NCBI GenBank assembly: GCA_031268115.1
Contig: JAIRXV010000356.1
Location: 1 to 5,986, forward strand
Direction of reading: 5' to 3'
Source of the DNA: Bifidobacteriaceae bacterium
GTDB taxonomy: Bacteria; Actinomycetota; Actinomycetes; Actinomycetales; WQXJ01
DNA: 5,986 bases
Every line of letters starts with the position of its first letter. Within the stretch, counting starts at the first letter, position 1. The notes under the pieces were generated by a model, which saw only the letters and a program-made list of their open reading frames with translations, had not been told where the DNA came from and did no database searches. This document shows, piece after piece, positions 1 through 5,985 of the stretch. Both the position numbers and the translations under genes were made by a program.

Positions 1-1897
1 GGACGTTCCATGGATCGACGTTGACAAGCACGATTACCGTATCGGCCATCCCCGTCTCCGATTCCAAGGCATCCACTCGCCGGGAGAAACACACCGTTGC
101 GTCATCGGAAGTCGGGTGAATGGTCACATTCCGCAAGCGCCGCAAAGAGGGATGCGCGCGCCTGATGCGATTCAGCGAACCTAGAAGCCGAGACATCTTC
201 TGTGCCACGGGCGCCGAGAAATCACGGGGCCGGTATTCGTATTTCTCGTTGTCGATCTGCTCTTCGCTACCGGGCCGGGCCACCCTCTCGATCAGCTCAT
301 ACCCGGAGTAGATGCCCCAAGTGGGCGCCCCGGTCGCAGCGAGAATGGCGCGCAAGACAAACGCCGGCTCGCCGCCCGCCTGCATAAACGGGGTGAGGAT
401 GTCGTGCGTGGTGGGCCACAGGGCTGGGCGCATGTAAGAACCCCACTCGCCACCCAGTTCCGCCAGGTAATCGCACACCTCATCTTTGGTGTTGCGCCAA
501 GCGAAGTACGTGTAGGACTGGTGGAATCCCACGAGCGCCAGCGTGTGCATCATGGGTGGACGTGTGAATGCCTCCGCCAGGAACACAATCTCCGGGTGGG
601 AGGCGGCCACATCTGCGATCAAACGCTCCCAGAATGGCAACGGCTTGGTGTGGGGGTTGTCCACGCGGAAGATTGTCACACCATGGTCGATCCACAACTC
701 CACGACGCGCCGAATCTCCGCATATATCCCCTCTGGGTCGTTGTCGAAATTCAGGGGATAGATGTCCTGGTATTTCTTGGGCGGATTCTCGGCATACGCG
801 ATGGTCCCGTCGGCCCGGTGCGTAAACCATTCTGGGTGCTGAGTCACCCACGGGTGATCTGGCGAGCATTGCAGCGCCAGGTCCAACGCCACTTCCATCC
901 CCAGATCGCCCGCCCGGGCAGCGAGCGCGTCGAAATCGTCGAACGTTCCGAGATCGGGGTGGATCGAATCGTGTCCACCGTCTGGAGAACCGATAGCGTA
1001 GGGCGAACCGGGGTCACCGGGTAGCGCCTTGAGCGCGTTGTTGCGACCCTTGCGGAAGGTGGTGCCTATCGGATGCACCGGGGTGAGGTAAAGGACGTCG
1101 AATCCCATCGCCGCGATCCGATCCAATTCTTCGGCGCAAGTCTTCAGCGTCCCCGATGTCCATCCGCGATCGGGCGAGAAATGCGCCCCCATGGACCGCG
1201 GGAAAACCTCATACCACGACCCGACGAGCGCCCGTTCGCGCACAACTCGCAACGGATAGGCGTCCGATGGCGTCACGAGGCGCCGCAGTGGATGAAGGCG
1301 CAGGACCTCCAACACCTCCGGACTGGTGGCAGCGGCCAACCGATCACCATGGTCCGCTTCGACATCCCCGACGATGGCGGCCGCCGCCCGCAGCACACTC
1401 GCTTCCTCGCCGGTCAGTTCCGCCCCCGCAGCCGCGTCGGCCAAGAGACCCGCCCCGGCATCTAGCATCGACTCGGCGTCGATTCCCTGCGGCACCTTGA
1501 TCTCGGCGTCCCGCCTCCACGAGCCGATCGGATCCGACCAGCCCTCGACAAGAAAGGCCCACTCACCCGCGGCATCGGGCGTCACATAGCCGCGCCACCT
1601 GTCCAGGCCCTGCCCCAACGGTGCCATCGCAGCGCTCTGACGCACGTTACCGGACGGGTCGATCAGGACCGCGGTTGCCCCGGTCAGGTCGTGTCCATCG
1701 CGGAACACTGTCGCCGTGACAGGCACGGCCTCACCCGGTACGGCCCGGGCGGACCAGCGGCCTCCTTCGAGCGCCGGCCCTACGTCAGTCACCGCGATCC
1801 GCCCGACCGATGCCCTCTCGACCTTCCCGGCATGGCCGCGGCCGTGCCGAGGAGCGCCGCTTCGGCGGGCATCGTGGCCCGCAGGTGACGGAGACAC
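1..1897 (-). CDS. glgE: GlgE, alpha-1,4-glucan:maltose-1-phosphate maltosyltransferase (3' end outside window)
   Basis: GlgE is a cytosolic GH13_3 enzyme that transfers maltosyl units from maltose-1-phosphate to the non-reducing end of alpha-1,4-glucan (trehalose to alpha-glucan pathway). The frame stays open from about 1915 to base 1; 632 codons are present from GTG 1897, ending ...VNVDPWNV, so roughly 40-70 family-typical residues are missing past the edge. An N-terminal beta-sandwich (from about residue 28, RIAVTDVGPALEGGRWSA) precedes a helical insert and the TIM barrel, which begins near EVFPRSMGAHF. Signature stretches include HPIGTTFRKGRNNALKA, GGHDSIHPDLGTFDDF, CSPDHPW and PPKKYQDIYPLNFDNDPEG. 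Catalytic residues, numbered from 1897, are nucleophile D413 (FRVDNPHTKP), acid/base E442 (FLAEAFTRP) and D499 (TTHDIL). Their 29- and 57-residue spacings equal those of S. coelicolor GlgE D394/E423/D480. GTG 1897 is preferred because GGGAGG lies 10 nt upstream; GTG 1915, directly after the upstream stop, and GTG 1906 are alternatives. No ATG is suitable. No frameshift is seen. Confidence 0.96.
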   Translation of the reverse strand, partial: MSPSPAGHDARRSGAPRHGRGHAGKVERASVGRIAVTDVGPALEGGRWSARAVPGEAVPVTATVFRDGHDLTGATAVLIDPSGNVRQSAAMAPLGQGLDRWRGYVTPDAAGEWAFLVEGWSDPIGSWRRDAEIKVPQGIDAESMLDAGAGLLADAAAGAELTGEEASVLRAAAAIVGDVEADHGDRLAAATSPEVLEVLRLHPLRRLVTPSDAYPLRVVRERALVGSWYEVFPRSMGAHFSPDRGWTSGTLKTCAEELDRIAAMGFDVLYLTPVHPIGTTFRKGRNNALKALPGDPGSPYAIGSPDGGHDSIHPDLGTFDDFDALAARAGDLGMEVALDLALQCSPDHPWVTQHPEWFTHRADGTIAYAENPPKKYQDIYPLNFDNDPEGIYAEIRRVVELWIDHGVTIFRVDNPHTKPLPFWERLIADVAASHPEIVFLAEAFTRPPMMHTLALVGFHQSYTYFAWRNTKDEVCDYLAELGGEWGSYMRPALWPTTHDILTPFMQAGGEPAFVLRAILAATGAPTWGIYSGYELIERVARPGSEEQIDNEKYEYRPRDFSAPVAQKMSRLLGSLNRIRRAHPSLRRLRNVTIHPTSDDATVCFSRRVDALESETGMADTVIVLVNVDPWNV

Positions 1898-1907
1898 GAA
1901 GGCCACG

Positions 1908-1913
1908 CCTCCC
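1908..1913 (-). promoter_or_regulatory. Probable glgE ribosome binding site (GGGAGG)
   Basis: On the minus strand GGGAGG sits just after the stop codon of the secreted-protein gene (TAG 1918-1916) and 10 nt before GTG 1897. It is the best anti-16S match near any of the three in-frame GTG codons. For GTG 1915 the nearest site is AAGGGG at 1924-1919, only 3 nt away, which is short. The placement right behind the upstream stop suggests translational coupling. Confidence 0.55.
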
Positions 1914-1915
1914 AC

Positions 1916-2707
1916 CTACCCCTTAACCTTGATGTTCCTCACCTTGGTCTTGACAACGCTGTAGAACGGCTTATAATTCCCGCGCGGCGTAAACTCGACC
2001 GAAATCTTGTGGGTTCCGACTTTCAGTTTCTTCGAAAGGCTATAGACGGAGGCCGAACCATTCTTTACGATCAATGACTTCAGCTTCTTCTTGCCATCGT
2101 AGATTACCGCTTTGCCCTCGAACGCGCGCTCCGTGGTGATCTTGATTTGCACTGGATCTTTCTTGTACCGCTGACTCTTCTTGGAGTACTCCACGGATAC
2201 GCCGGGGTTCTGCATCTCACCAGTCACTGTAAAGACCGGTGAGATGGTCTCGGCCATGCCCAGATCGGGCACCGGCCATATGTGGAATCGATATTGGGTA
2301 GTTGCTGCAGTATTCTGCCTGATTTTGGCGCTCAGGGCGCCGGATGGGCCGCCACTGGGGCTCAACCAAACGTTTGCGCTGTCAACGCTGATCCAATCGC
2401 CATAGTTCTCGCGTTCAAGAGCAACCCCGATGGCCACGCGGACGGTCGGGGCAACCGGGACCATGATACCGACATCCTTCGTCACCTCGTAATAGGTGCC
2501 GCTCGCAATGAACGTGTACTTGCTAGCGTTCGTATAGAACGTACCGACTAGCGCCGTCTCCCCCATTGAAAACACTCCAGCTTCGTCGGCGTGCGCGGGG
2601 ACCGGCGCAAGCACGAGTGCCAACGCCGCCATCCCAACAACCGCCGACACGGACCGTCCCTTTAAGGACCGGCCTTCCCTTCTGGAATGAAGATATACCC
2701 GTTGCAT
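1916..2707 (-). CDS. Secreted protein with signal peptide and lysine-rich Ig-like C-terminal domain
   Basis: This 263-residue protein has no recognised function. Residues 1-40 form a signal peptide: a basic n-region (RREGRSLKGR, 9-18), a hydrophobic core (about 20-37, VSAVVGMAALALVLAPVP) and a likely signal peptidase I site AHA|DE after residue 40. Residues about 45-165 are beta-rich and unassigned (TTQYRFHIWPVPDLGM, SPVFTVTG). Residues about 171-263 resemble the Ig-like (Big_3 type) repeats of actinobacterial surface proteins, with the pattern GKAVIYDGKKKLKSLIVKNGSA followed by KKLKVGTHKISVEFTPRGNY. This part holds 20 Lys and 4 Arg against 6 acidic residues. There is no cysteine, no LPXTG motif and no C-terminal membrane anchor, so it is probably released or held by charge. 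ATG 2707 is supported by AAAGGA 7 nt upstream. The gene lies between divergent glgP and downstream glgE, with no terminator before glgE. Bases 1921-2220 are about 50% GC by hand count, far below its neighbours, which suggests acquisition. Confidence 0.87.
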   Translation of the reverse strand: MQRVYLHSRREGRSLKGRSVSAVVGMAALALVLAPVPAHADEAGVFSMGETALVGTFYTNASKYTFIASGTYYEVTKDVGIMVPVAPTVRVAIGVALERENYGDWISVDSANVWLSPSGGPSGALSAKIRQNTAATTQYRFHIWPVPDLGMAETISPVFTVTGEMQNPGVSVEYSKKSQRYKKDPVQIKITTERAFEGKAVIYDGKKKLKSLIVKNGSASVYSLSKKLKVGTHKISVEFTPRGNYKPFYSVVKTKVRNIKVKG

Positions 2708-2714
2708 CGATGTT

Positions 2715-2720
2715 TCCTTT
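2715..2720 (-). promoter_or_regulatory. Ribosome binding site (AAAGGA) of the secreted-protein gene
   Basis: AAAGGA on the minus strand lies 7 nt before ATG 2707, an ideal spacing. It fixes this start over the internal ATG at codon 26, which would cut the signal peptide in half. Confidence 0.75.
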
Positions 2721-2783
2721 CGAGCGACCTAGAACCAAAGGAAGAGGCAACGCCTCGCCGGCGATGCCATAAGTTCACGCGAG

Positions 2784-2793
2784 ACACTAGCAT
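2784..2793. promoter_or_regulatory. Candidate overlapping divergent -10 elements
   Basis: Two TANNNT hexamers overlap here on opposite strands. TAGCAT (2788-2793, plus) has a weak -35 match, ATGCCA, 18 nt upstream and would face glgP. TAGTGT (2789-2784, minus) is preceded by TGC, giving an extended -10 (TGCTAGTGT) that faces the secreted-protein gene and glgE, but it has no evident -35. If both are used, the leaders would be about 95 nt towards glgP and about 70 nt towards the secreted-protein gene. TANNNT is a weak motif, so this is only a candidate. Confidence 0.25.
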
Positions 2794-2820
2794 GATCGGC
2801 GCTCTCGCCGGTAGGTTGGC

Positions 2821-2865
2821 GTGGGCGCCGATCCACGCCCACCGCCATCGGGGTCCCCGACCCCG
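2821..2865 (+). other. Two tandem stem-loops upstream of glgP
   Basis: Hairpin 1 pairs GTGGGCG (2821-2827) with CGCCCAC (2836-2842) around an 8-nt loop. Hairpin 2 pairs CGGGGTC (2849-2855) with GACCCCG (2859-2865) around a CCC loop. They would lie in the glgP leader if transcription starts near 2800, or upstream DNA if it starts at 2895. Neither is followed by a T-tract, so an attenuator is not evident. GC-rich DNA forms such stems by chance fairly often. Confidence 0.35.
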
Positions 2866-2881
2866 CAGCTACCAGAACCGC

Positions 2882-2887
2882 TAGGGT
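2882..2887 (+). promoter_or_regulatory. TAGGGT: possible leaderless -10 of glgP, or alternatively its Shine-Dalgarno site
   Basis: TAGGGT fits TANNNT and is followed by exactly 7 nt before GTG 2895, the spacing expected for a leaderless mRNA beginning at the start-codon G. Leaderless genes are common in actinobacteria. No good -35 is visible 17-18 nt upstream. The same bases contain AGGG (2883-2886), 8 nt before the GTG, which could instead serve as a modest ribosome binding site. Sequence alone cannot decide between these readings. Confidence 0.35.
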
Positions 2888-2894
2888 TGACCGC

Positions 2895-5456
2895 GTGAAA
2901 TTGATCGGAAGATTCACGGTACGTACGGTTCTGCCCACTCCCATCGCCGCCCTTGACCGCCTCGCTCACAATCTGCGCTGGTCGTGGCACACGCCCACCA
3001 GGGATTTGCTGGAGAGCATCGATCCGGCCCTGTGGGACCGGGTCCACGGCGACCCCGTGGACCTGCTAGGCGAATTGTCCCCTGAGCGCCTCACAGAGCT
3101 GGCCGCGAACGCCGATTTCACGGCCCGCGTACACGCGCTCGACAGGGGCCTGGACCACTATTTGGCCGAGCCGCGCTGGTACCAGGGCCGCGAGGCCGGC
3201 TCCCCCACCGCCATCGCGTACTTCTCCCCCGAGTTTGGGATAACGGCGGCCCTTCCCCAGTACTCGGGGGGCCTGGGGATCCTTGCCGGAGACCACTTGA
3301 AGTCGGCCTCCGACCTGGGTGTTCCCATTGTTGGAGTGGGCTTGCTCTACCGATCGGGTTACTTCAAGCAGTCCCTCACACGGGAGGGCTGGCAGGCCGA
3401 GACATACCCGGTCACGGACCCGGACGGCCTTCCGCTGACGCTGTTGCGCACCGCCGATGGCGAACCCGCGTTGGTGGATCTGCCGCTCCCTGAGGGACGC
3501 ACCCTCCACGCGCACATTTGGATCGCGCGGGTGGGGCGCGCGCCGCTGCTGCTACTCGACTCGAACATGGCGCTGAACGATGTCCAGGAGAGAGTTGTCA
3601 CCGACCGCCTCTACGGCGGCGGCGAAGGACACCGACTCCTGCAGGAACTCCTGCTCGGCGTCGGTGGGATCAGGGCGCTGCGGGCGTGGTCTTCGATCAC
3701 CGGTGGACCCCGGCCCGAGGTTTACCACATGAACGAGGGGCACGCCGGATTCCTCGGGGTGGAACGCATCCGGGAGCACGTGGAACGGGGCCTCACCTTC
3801 GCCGAGGCCCTGGAGGCAGTGCGGGGGGCAACAGTGTTCACCACCCATACCCCGGTGCCTGCCGGCATCGACCGCTTCGAGGCCGCCGCGGTGGCTCGGT
3901 ATTTCTCCGGTCCGTTGGCGGTGCCGGGCATGCCGGTGGAGCAAATCCTGGCGCTCGGAGCCGAAACGTACCCAGGCGGCAATCCCGCCGTCTTCAACAT
4001 GGCCGTCATGGGCCTGAGGCTGGCCGCGCGGGCCAACGGGGTATCCAAGCTCCATGGCGAGGTATCGCGGCGGATGTTTTCCGAGCTGTGGCCGGGATTC
4101 GATCACAAGGAAGTGCCCATCGGGTCTATCACCAACGGCGTCCACTCCCCCACATGGATCGATGAGGAGTTGGCTGAGGTTGAGGCTGGGCGTCTGGGCG
4201 TGCCGCCCGATCCGGCTCGCTGGGAAAACCCAGACGTGGTGGACGATGCGACGATCTGGTCCCTGCGGCGTTCATCGCGAGCCCGCTTGGTTGCGGACGC
4301 CCGTCAGCGAGTGCGGTCTTCTTGGCTGCGCCGAGGCGCCAGCCCCGCGGAGTTGGGCTGGATCGATGAGGCGCTATCGGCGGACGTGTTGACCATTGGG
4401 TTCGCTCGGCGCGTGCCCACATACAAGCGCCTCACCTTGATGCTGCGAGATCCCGAGCGCTTGCGCGCGCTGCTGCTTCACCCGACCAGGCCCATTCAAA
4501 TCGTGGTGGCCGGCAAAGCCCACCCGGCCGATGAACAAGGCAAGTTGCTAATCCAGGATCTTGTGCGTTTCGCGGACCACCCTGAGGTGCGCAAGAGAAT
4601 CGTGTTCCTGCCTAACTACGACATTGCCATGGCCCAGCACCTTTTCCCAGGTTGTGACGTGTGGTTAAACAACCCGCTGCGCCCGCTGGAGGCGTGCGGC
4701 ACCAGCGGGATGAAGGCCGCCATCAATGGCGCCCTCAACCTTTCCATCTTGGATGGCTGGTGGGACGAGTGGTATGACGGCCAAAACGGCTGGGCCATTC
4801 CCACCGCCGATGGCGTCACCGACCCCGAGCGCCGTGACGATCTGGAGGCGGCGGCGCTTTACGACTTGATTGAAAACCAGGTAGCTCCCCATTTCTATAC
4901 CCACGACGAACGAGGCATCCCAGTGAGCTGGGTCGAGATGATCCGTCACACCCTGGCCACCCTCAGCCCCAAAGTGCAAGCCACCCGTATGGTGGCCGAA
5001 TACGTGGACAAGCTGTACGTGCCGGCAGCAGACACCCACCGCTCCCTCACGGCCGACCAATACGCCGGCGCCAAGAGCCTGGCGACGTGGAAAGCGCGCG
5101 TCCGCAACGCTTGGCCAGATGTCCGAGTGGATCATGTCGAGTCCGAAGGAGTAGGCGATGTGGTGCAAGTGGGCGATGCCCTGACCGTCCATGCCCAGGT
5201 TTCCCTTGGCGCCCTAGCCCCAAGCGACGTACAAGTCCAGGCCGTTTTCGGCCGCGCCACCGAGAACGACAACCTACACGATTCGGCAAAGGTGTCCCTA
5301 AGCCCGGGACCGGCCGGCCCAGACGGCACCTACACGTTCTCGGGAGCCATCCCGTTGGAACGCTCCGGCGCCTTCGGCTACGCCGTCCGAGTGGTCCCAG
5401 ACCACCCTCTCCTGGTGGCCTCCACCGACCTCGGTTTGGTCGCCAACGCCACCTAG
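2895..5456 (+). CDS. glgP: GlgP, glycogen/alpha-glucan phosphorylase (actinobacterial DUF3417 type)
   Basis: This cytosolic PLP-dependent GT35 enzyme releases glucose-1-phosphate from non-reducing ends of glycogen or alpha-glucan using phosphate. It has 853 residues, close to the roughly 860 of the mycobacterial form. The N-terminus MKLIGRFTVRTVLP and the segment LDRLAHNLRWSWHTPTRDL (about 12-107) match the DUF3417 region that distinguishes this subfamily from E. coli GlgP. The phosphorylase core starts near E113 with EFGITAALPQYSGGLGILAG. Further motifs are HMNEGHAGFLG (H283), TTHTPVPAGIDRF (H318), FARRVPTYKRLTLMLRD, VVAGKAHPADEQGK and CGTSGMK, whose K607 is the expected PLP Schiff-base lysine. 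DGWWDEWYDGQNGW follows. Residues about 736-853 form a C-terminal beta-sandwich-like extension typical of the subfamily. GTG 2895 is chosen because the protein start aligns with family starts. The frame is intact and ends with TAG 5454-5456. It is divergent from glgE, so synthesis and breakdown of alpha-glucan are encoded side by side. Confidence 0.97.
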   Translation: MKLIGRFTVRTVLPTPIAALDRLAHNLRWSWHTPTRDLLESIDPALWDRVHGDPVDLLGELSPERLTELAANADFTARVHALDRGLDHYLAEPRWYQGREAGSPTAIAYFSPEFGITAALPQYSGGLGILAGDHLKSASDLGVPIVGVGLLYRSGYFKQSLTREGWQAETYPVTDPDGLPLTLLRTADGEPALVDLPLPEGRTLHAHIWIARVGRAPLLLLDSNMALNDVQERVVTDRLYGGGEGHRLLQELLLGVGGIRALRAWSSITGGPRPEVYHMNEGHAGFLGVERIREHVERGLTFAEALEAVRGATVFTTHTPVPAGIDRFEAAAVARYFSGPLAVPGMPVEQILALGAETYPGGNPAVFNMAVMGLRLAARANGVSKLHGEVSRRMFSELWPGFDHKEVPIGSITNGVHSPTWIDEELAEVEAGRLGVPPDPARWENPDVVDDATIWSLRRSSRARLVADARQRVRSSWLRRGASPAELGWIDEALSADVLTIGFARRVPTYKRLTLMLRDPERLRALLLHPTRPIQIVVAGKAHPADEQGKLLIQDLVRFADHPEVRKRIVFLPNYDIAMAQHLFPGCDVWLNNPLRPLEACGTSGMKAAINGALNLSILDGWWDEWYDGQNGWAIPTADGVTDPERRDDLEAAALYDLIENQVAPHFYTHDERGIPVSWVEMIRHTLATLSPKVQATRMVAEYVDKLYVPAADTHRSLTADQYAGAKSLATWKARVRNAWPDVRVDHVESEGVGDVVQVGDALTVHAQVSLGALAPSDVQVQAVFGRATENDNLHDSAKVSLSPGPAGPDGTYTFSGAIPLERSGAFGYAVRVVPDHPLLVASTDLGLVANAT

Positions 5457-5510
5457 CTGCCTTTGTTGCTGAAACGTGTGCAGATGAACCGAGTTTTCGG
5501 ATCTCGGGGT

Positions 5511-5561
5511 CCCCGCGGGAGATTTTCCCGTAGCGCAGCGAAGGGAAAAGATCCCGTGGGG
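5511..5561 (+). terminator. Long stem-loop downstream of glgP, possible terminator or extragenic palindrome
   Basis: Left arm 5511-5529 (CCCCGCGGGAGATTTTCCC) pairs with right arm 5543-5561 (GGGAAAAGATCCCGTGGGG) across a 13-nt loop. Sixteen Watson-Crick pairs and one G-U wobble flank a tandem G-A/A-G mismatch (5521-5522 against 5550-5551). It starts 54 nt after the glgP stop, a good place for a terminator, but no T-tract follows on either strand. A U-less terminator, an mRNA 3'-end protector, or a dispersed repetitive palindrome all fit. A small hairpin CCGAG/CTCGG at 5489-5507 lies just before it. Confidence 0.45.
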
Positions 5562-5604
5562 TGCCGCTAGGAGGCCGGGCGATAGAGCGGCCGACAGCTG
5601 TGGG

Positions 5605-5640
5605 TCAACTGGATCGGCGCAGACCGCGCTGACCAGTTGA
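5605..5640. repeat. 15-bp inverted repeat with one bulged base
   Basis: TCAACTGG (5605-5612), a bulged A (5613) and TCGGCGC (5614-5620) pair with GCGCTGA (5626-5632) and CCAGTTGA (5633-5640) around the loop AGACC. One pair is G-U. There is no T-tract after it. The role is unknown; it could be a stable RNA stem or part of a repetitive element. Confidence 0.5.
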
Positions 5641-5660
5641 GACGCAGCAGCTAGCATTGC

Positions 5661-5697
5661 TGGGTCGGTGCTTTCCGACCTAATGAGGCTGCGCCTC
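5661..5697. repeat. Two adjacent hairpins with an alternative pairing
   Basis: TGGGTCGG (5661-5668) pairs with CCGACCTA (5675-5682), with one G-U. GAGGC (5685-5689) pairs with GCCTC (5693-5697) around a TGC loop. TCCGA (5674-5678) could instead pair with TCGGA (5696-5700), so the two states are mutually exclusive. Such switching is seen in regulatory leaders, but short GC-rich arms also arise by chance. Confidence 0.3.
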
Positions 5698-5760
5698 GGA
5701 TCGTCAGACCATCCGCTGCTTTCCAACTCGGGAAATCGGCAGTTTTCAGCGTTCCAAACA

Positions 5761-5790
5761 CCAAGGGCGCTCTTGGAGCCGTATTGGCTC
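5761..5790. repeat. Two back-to-back short hairpins
   Basis: CCAAGG (5761-5766) pairs with TCTTGG (5771-5776), including one G-U, over a GCGC loop. GAGCC (5776-5780) pairs with GGCTC (5786-5790) over GTATT. They share base 5776. No T-tract and no adjoining gene are visible. Confidence 0.3.
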
Positions 5791-5805
5791 GACCGGCACC
5801 GCTGT

Positions 5806-5828
5806 GCTCACCATGTCGCTCACCATGT
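5806..5828. repeat. Direct repeat GCTCACCATGT, 12-bp period
   Basis: GCTCACCATGT occurs at 5806-5816 and again at 5818-5828, one base apart. A 12-bp period puts both copies on nearly the same helix face, as in tandem protein-binding sites such as those near some transposon ends. The minus strand reads ATGGTGAGC twice, but the resulting frame is only 26 codons long. Confidence 0.5.
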
Positions 5829-5836
5829 TGCGTCCA

Positions 5837-5950
5837 GATAGAGCTTTCGGCTACTAGGATCGCGGCCGGCCGCATCGCGATAGAGCTATTGGTCAATAGA
5901 GTGAGCCGAAACACGCCAATCGGGCGATCCTAGTAGCCGAAACCTCTATC
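5837..5950. repeat. 27-bp inverted repeat pair enclosing 60 bp (MITE-like or regulatory palindrome)
   Basis: Left arm 5837-5863 and right arm 5924-5950 are reverse complements at 26 of 27 positions; the exception is C5843 opposite C5944. The core TTTCGGCTACTAGGATCGC is perfect over 19 bp. The 60-bp interior contains a 12-bp palindrome GCGGCCGGCCGC (5862-5873, overlapping the arm end), ATCGCGAT (5874-5881), and short copies of arm sequence: GATAGAGCT (5837-5845 and 5879-5887) and AGCCGAAAC (5904-5912 and 5935-5943). Total length of 114 bp with long terminal repeats fits a miniature inverted-repeat element, but no convincing target duplication flanks it apart from a TA within the arms. A recombination site or large operator is also possible. 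Confidence 0.6.
5886..5899. repeat. Quasi-palindrome CTATTG-GT-CAATAG, copy 1
   Basis: Perfect 6-bp arms flank a 2-bp centre, the size and symmetry of a dimeric repressor operator. A related copy lies 86 bp away at 5972-5983. It sits inside the interior of the 27-bp inverted repeat pair. Confidence 0.4.
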
Positions 5951-5971
5951 GATGTGAGCGCGCACAGTCCA

Positions 5972-5985
5972 CTATTGACCAATGA
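5972..5985. repeat. Quasi-palindrome CTATTG-AC-CAAT, copy 2, containing TTGACC
   Basis: CTATTGACCAAT repeats copy 1 with the central dinucleotide inverted (AC instead of GT), making bases 5888-5899 and 5972-5983 reverse complements. It contains TTGACC (5975-5980), a plausible -35 hexamer for a rightward promoter, but any -10 lies beyond the window edge. Confidence 0.35.

Noticed and set aside
404..1024. 206-codon plus-strand frame opposite glgE
   Set aside because: It is antisense to intact, strongly recognisable GlgE coding sequence and its translation resembles no protein family.
1..1897. glgE as a pseudogene, because no long closed frame is present
   Set aside because: Manual translation shows one unbroken frame from 1915 to base 1 with all catalytic residues; the gene merely runs off the window.
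3552..4145. Long minus-strand frames opposite glgP (also 3066-3515 and 4665-5192)
   Set aside because: High-GC codon bias leaves antisense frames open; glgP is intact and family-like across all of them.
5298..5726. 142-codon minus-strand frame crossing the glgP 3' end
   Set aside because: It overlaps glgP in antisense, reads through the hairpin region and shows no motif. Its codons at 5511-5561 are simply the palindrome.
5746..5826. 26-codon minus-strand frame starting MVSDMVST
   Set aside because: It is very short, the doubled start comes from the direct repeat, and the upstream ribosome binding site is weak.
5651..5914. 87-codon minus-strand frame in the tail
   Set aside because: It runs through several inverted repeats, has low-complexity content such as HGERHGEH from the direct repeat, and has no family signature.
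5837..5950. CRISPR array or integron attC site
   Set aside because: There are only two arms in inverted, not direct, orientation with no regular spacers, and no GTTRRRY/RYYYAAC core sites.
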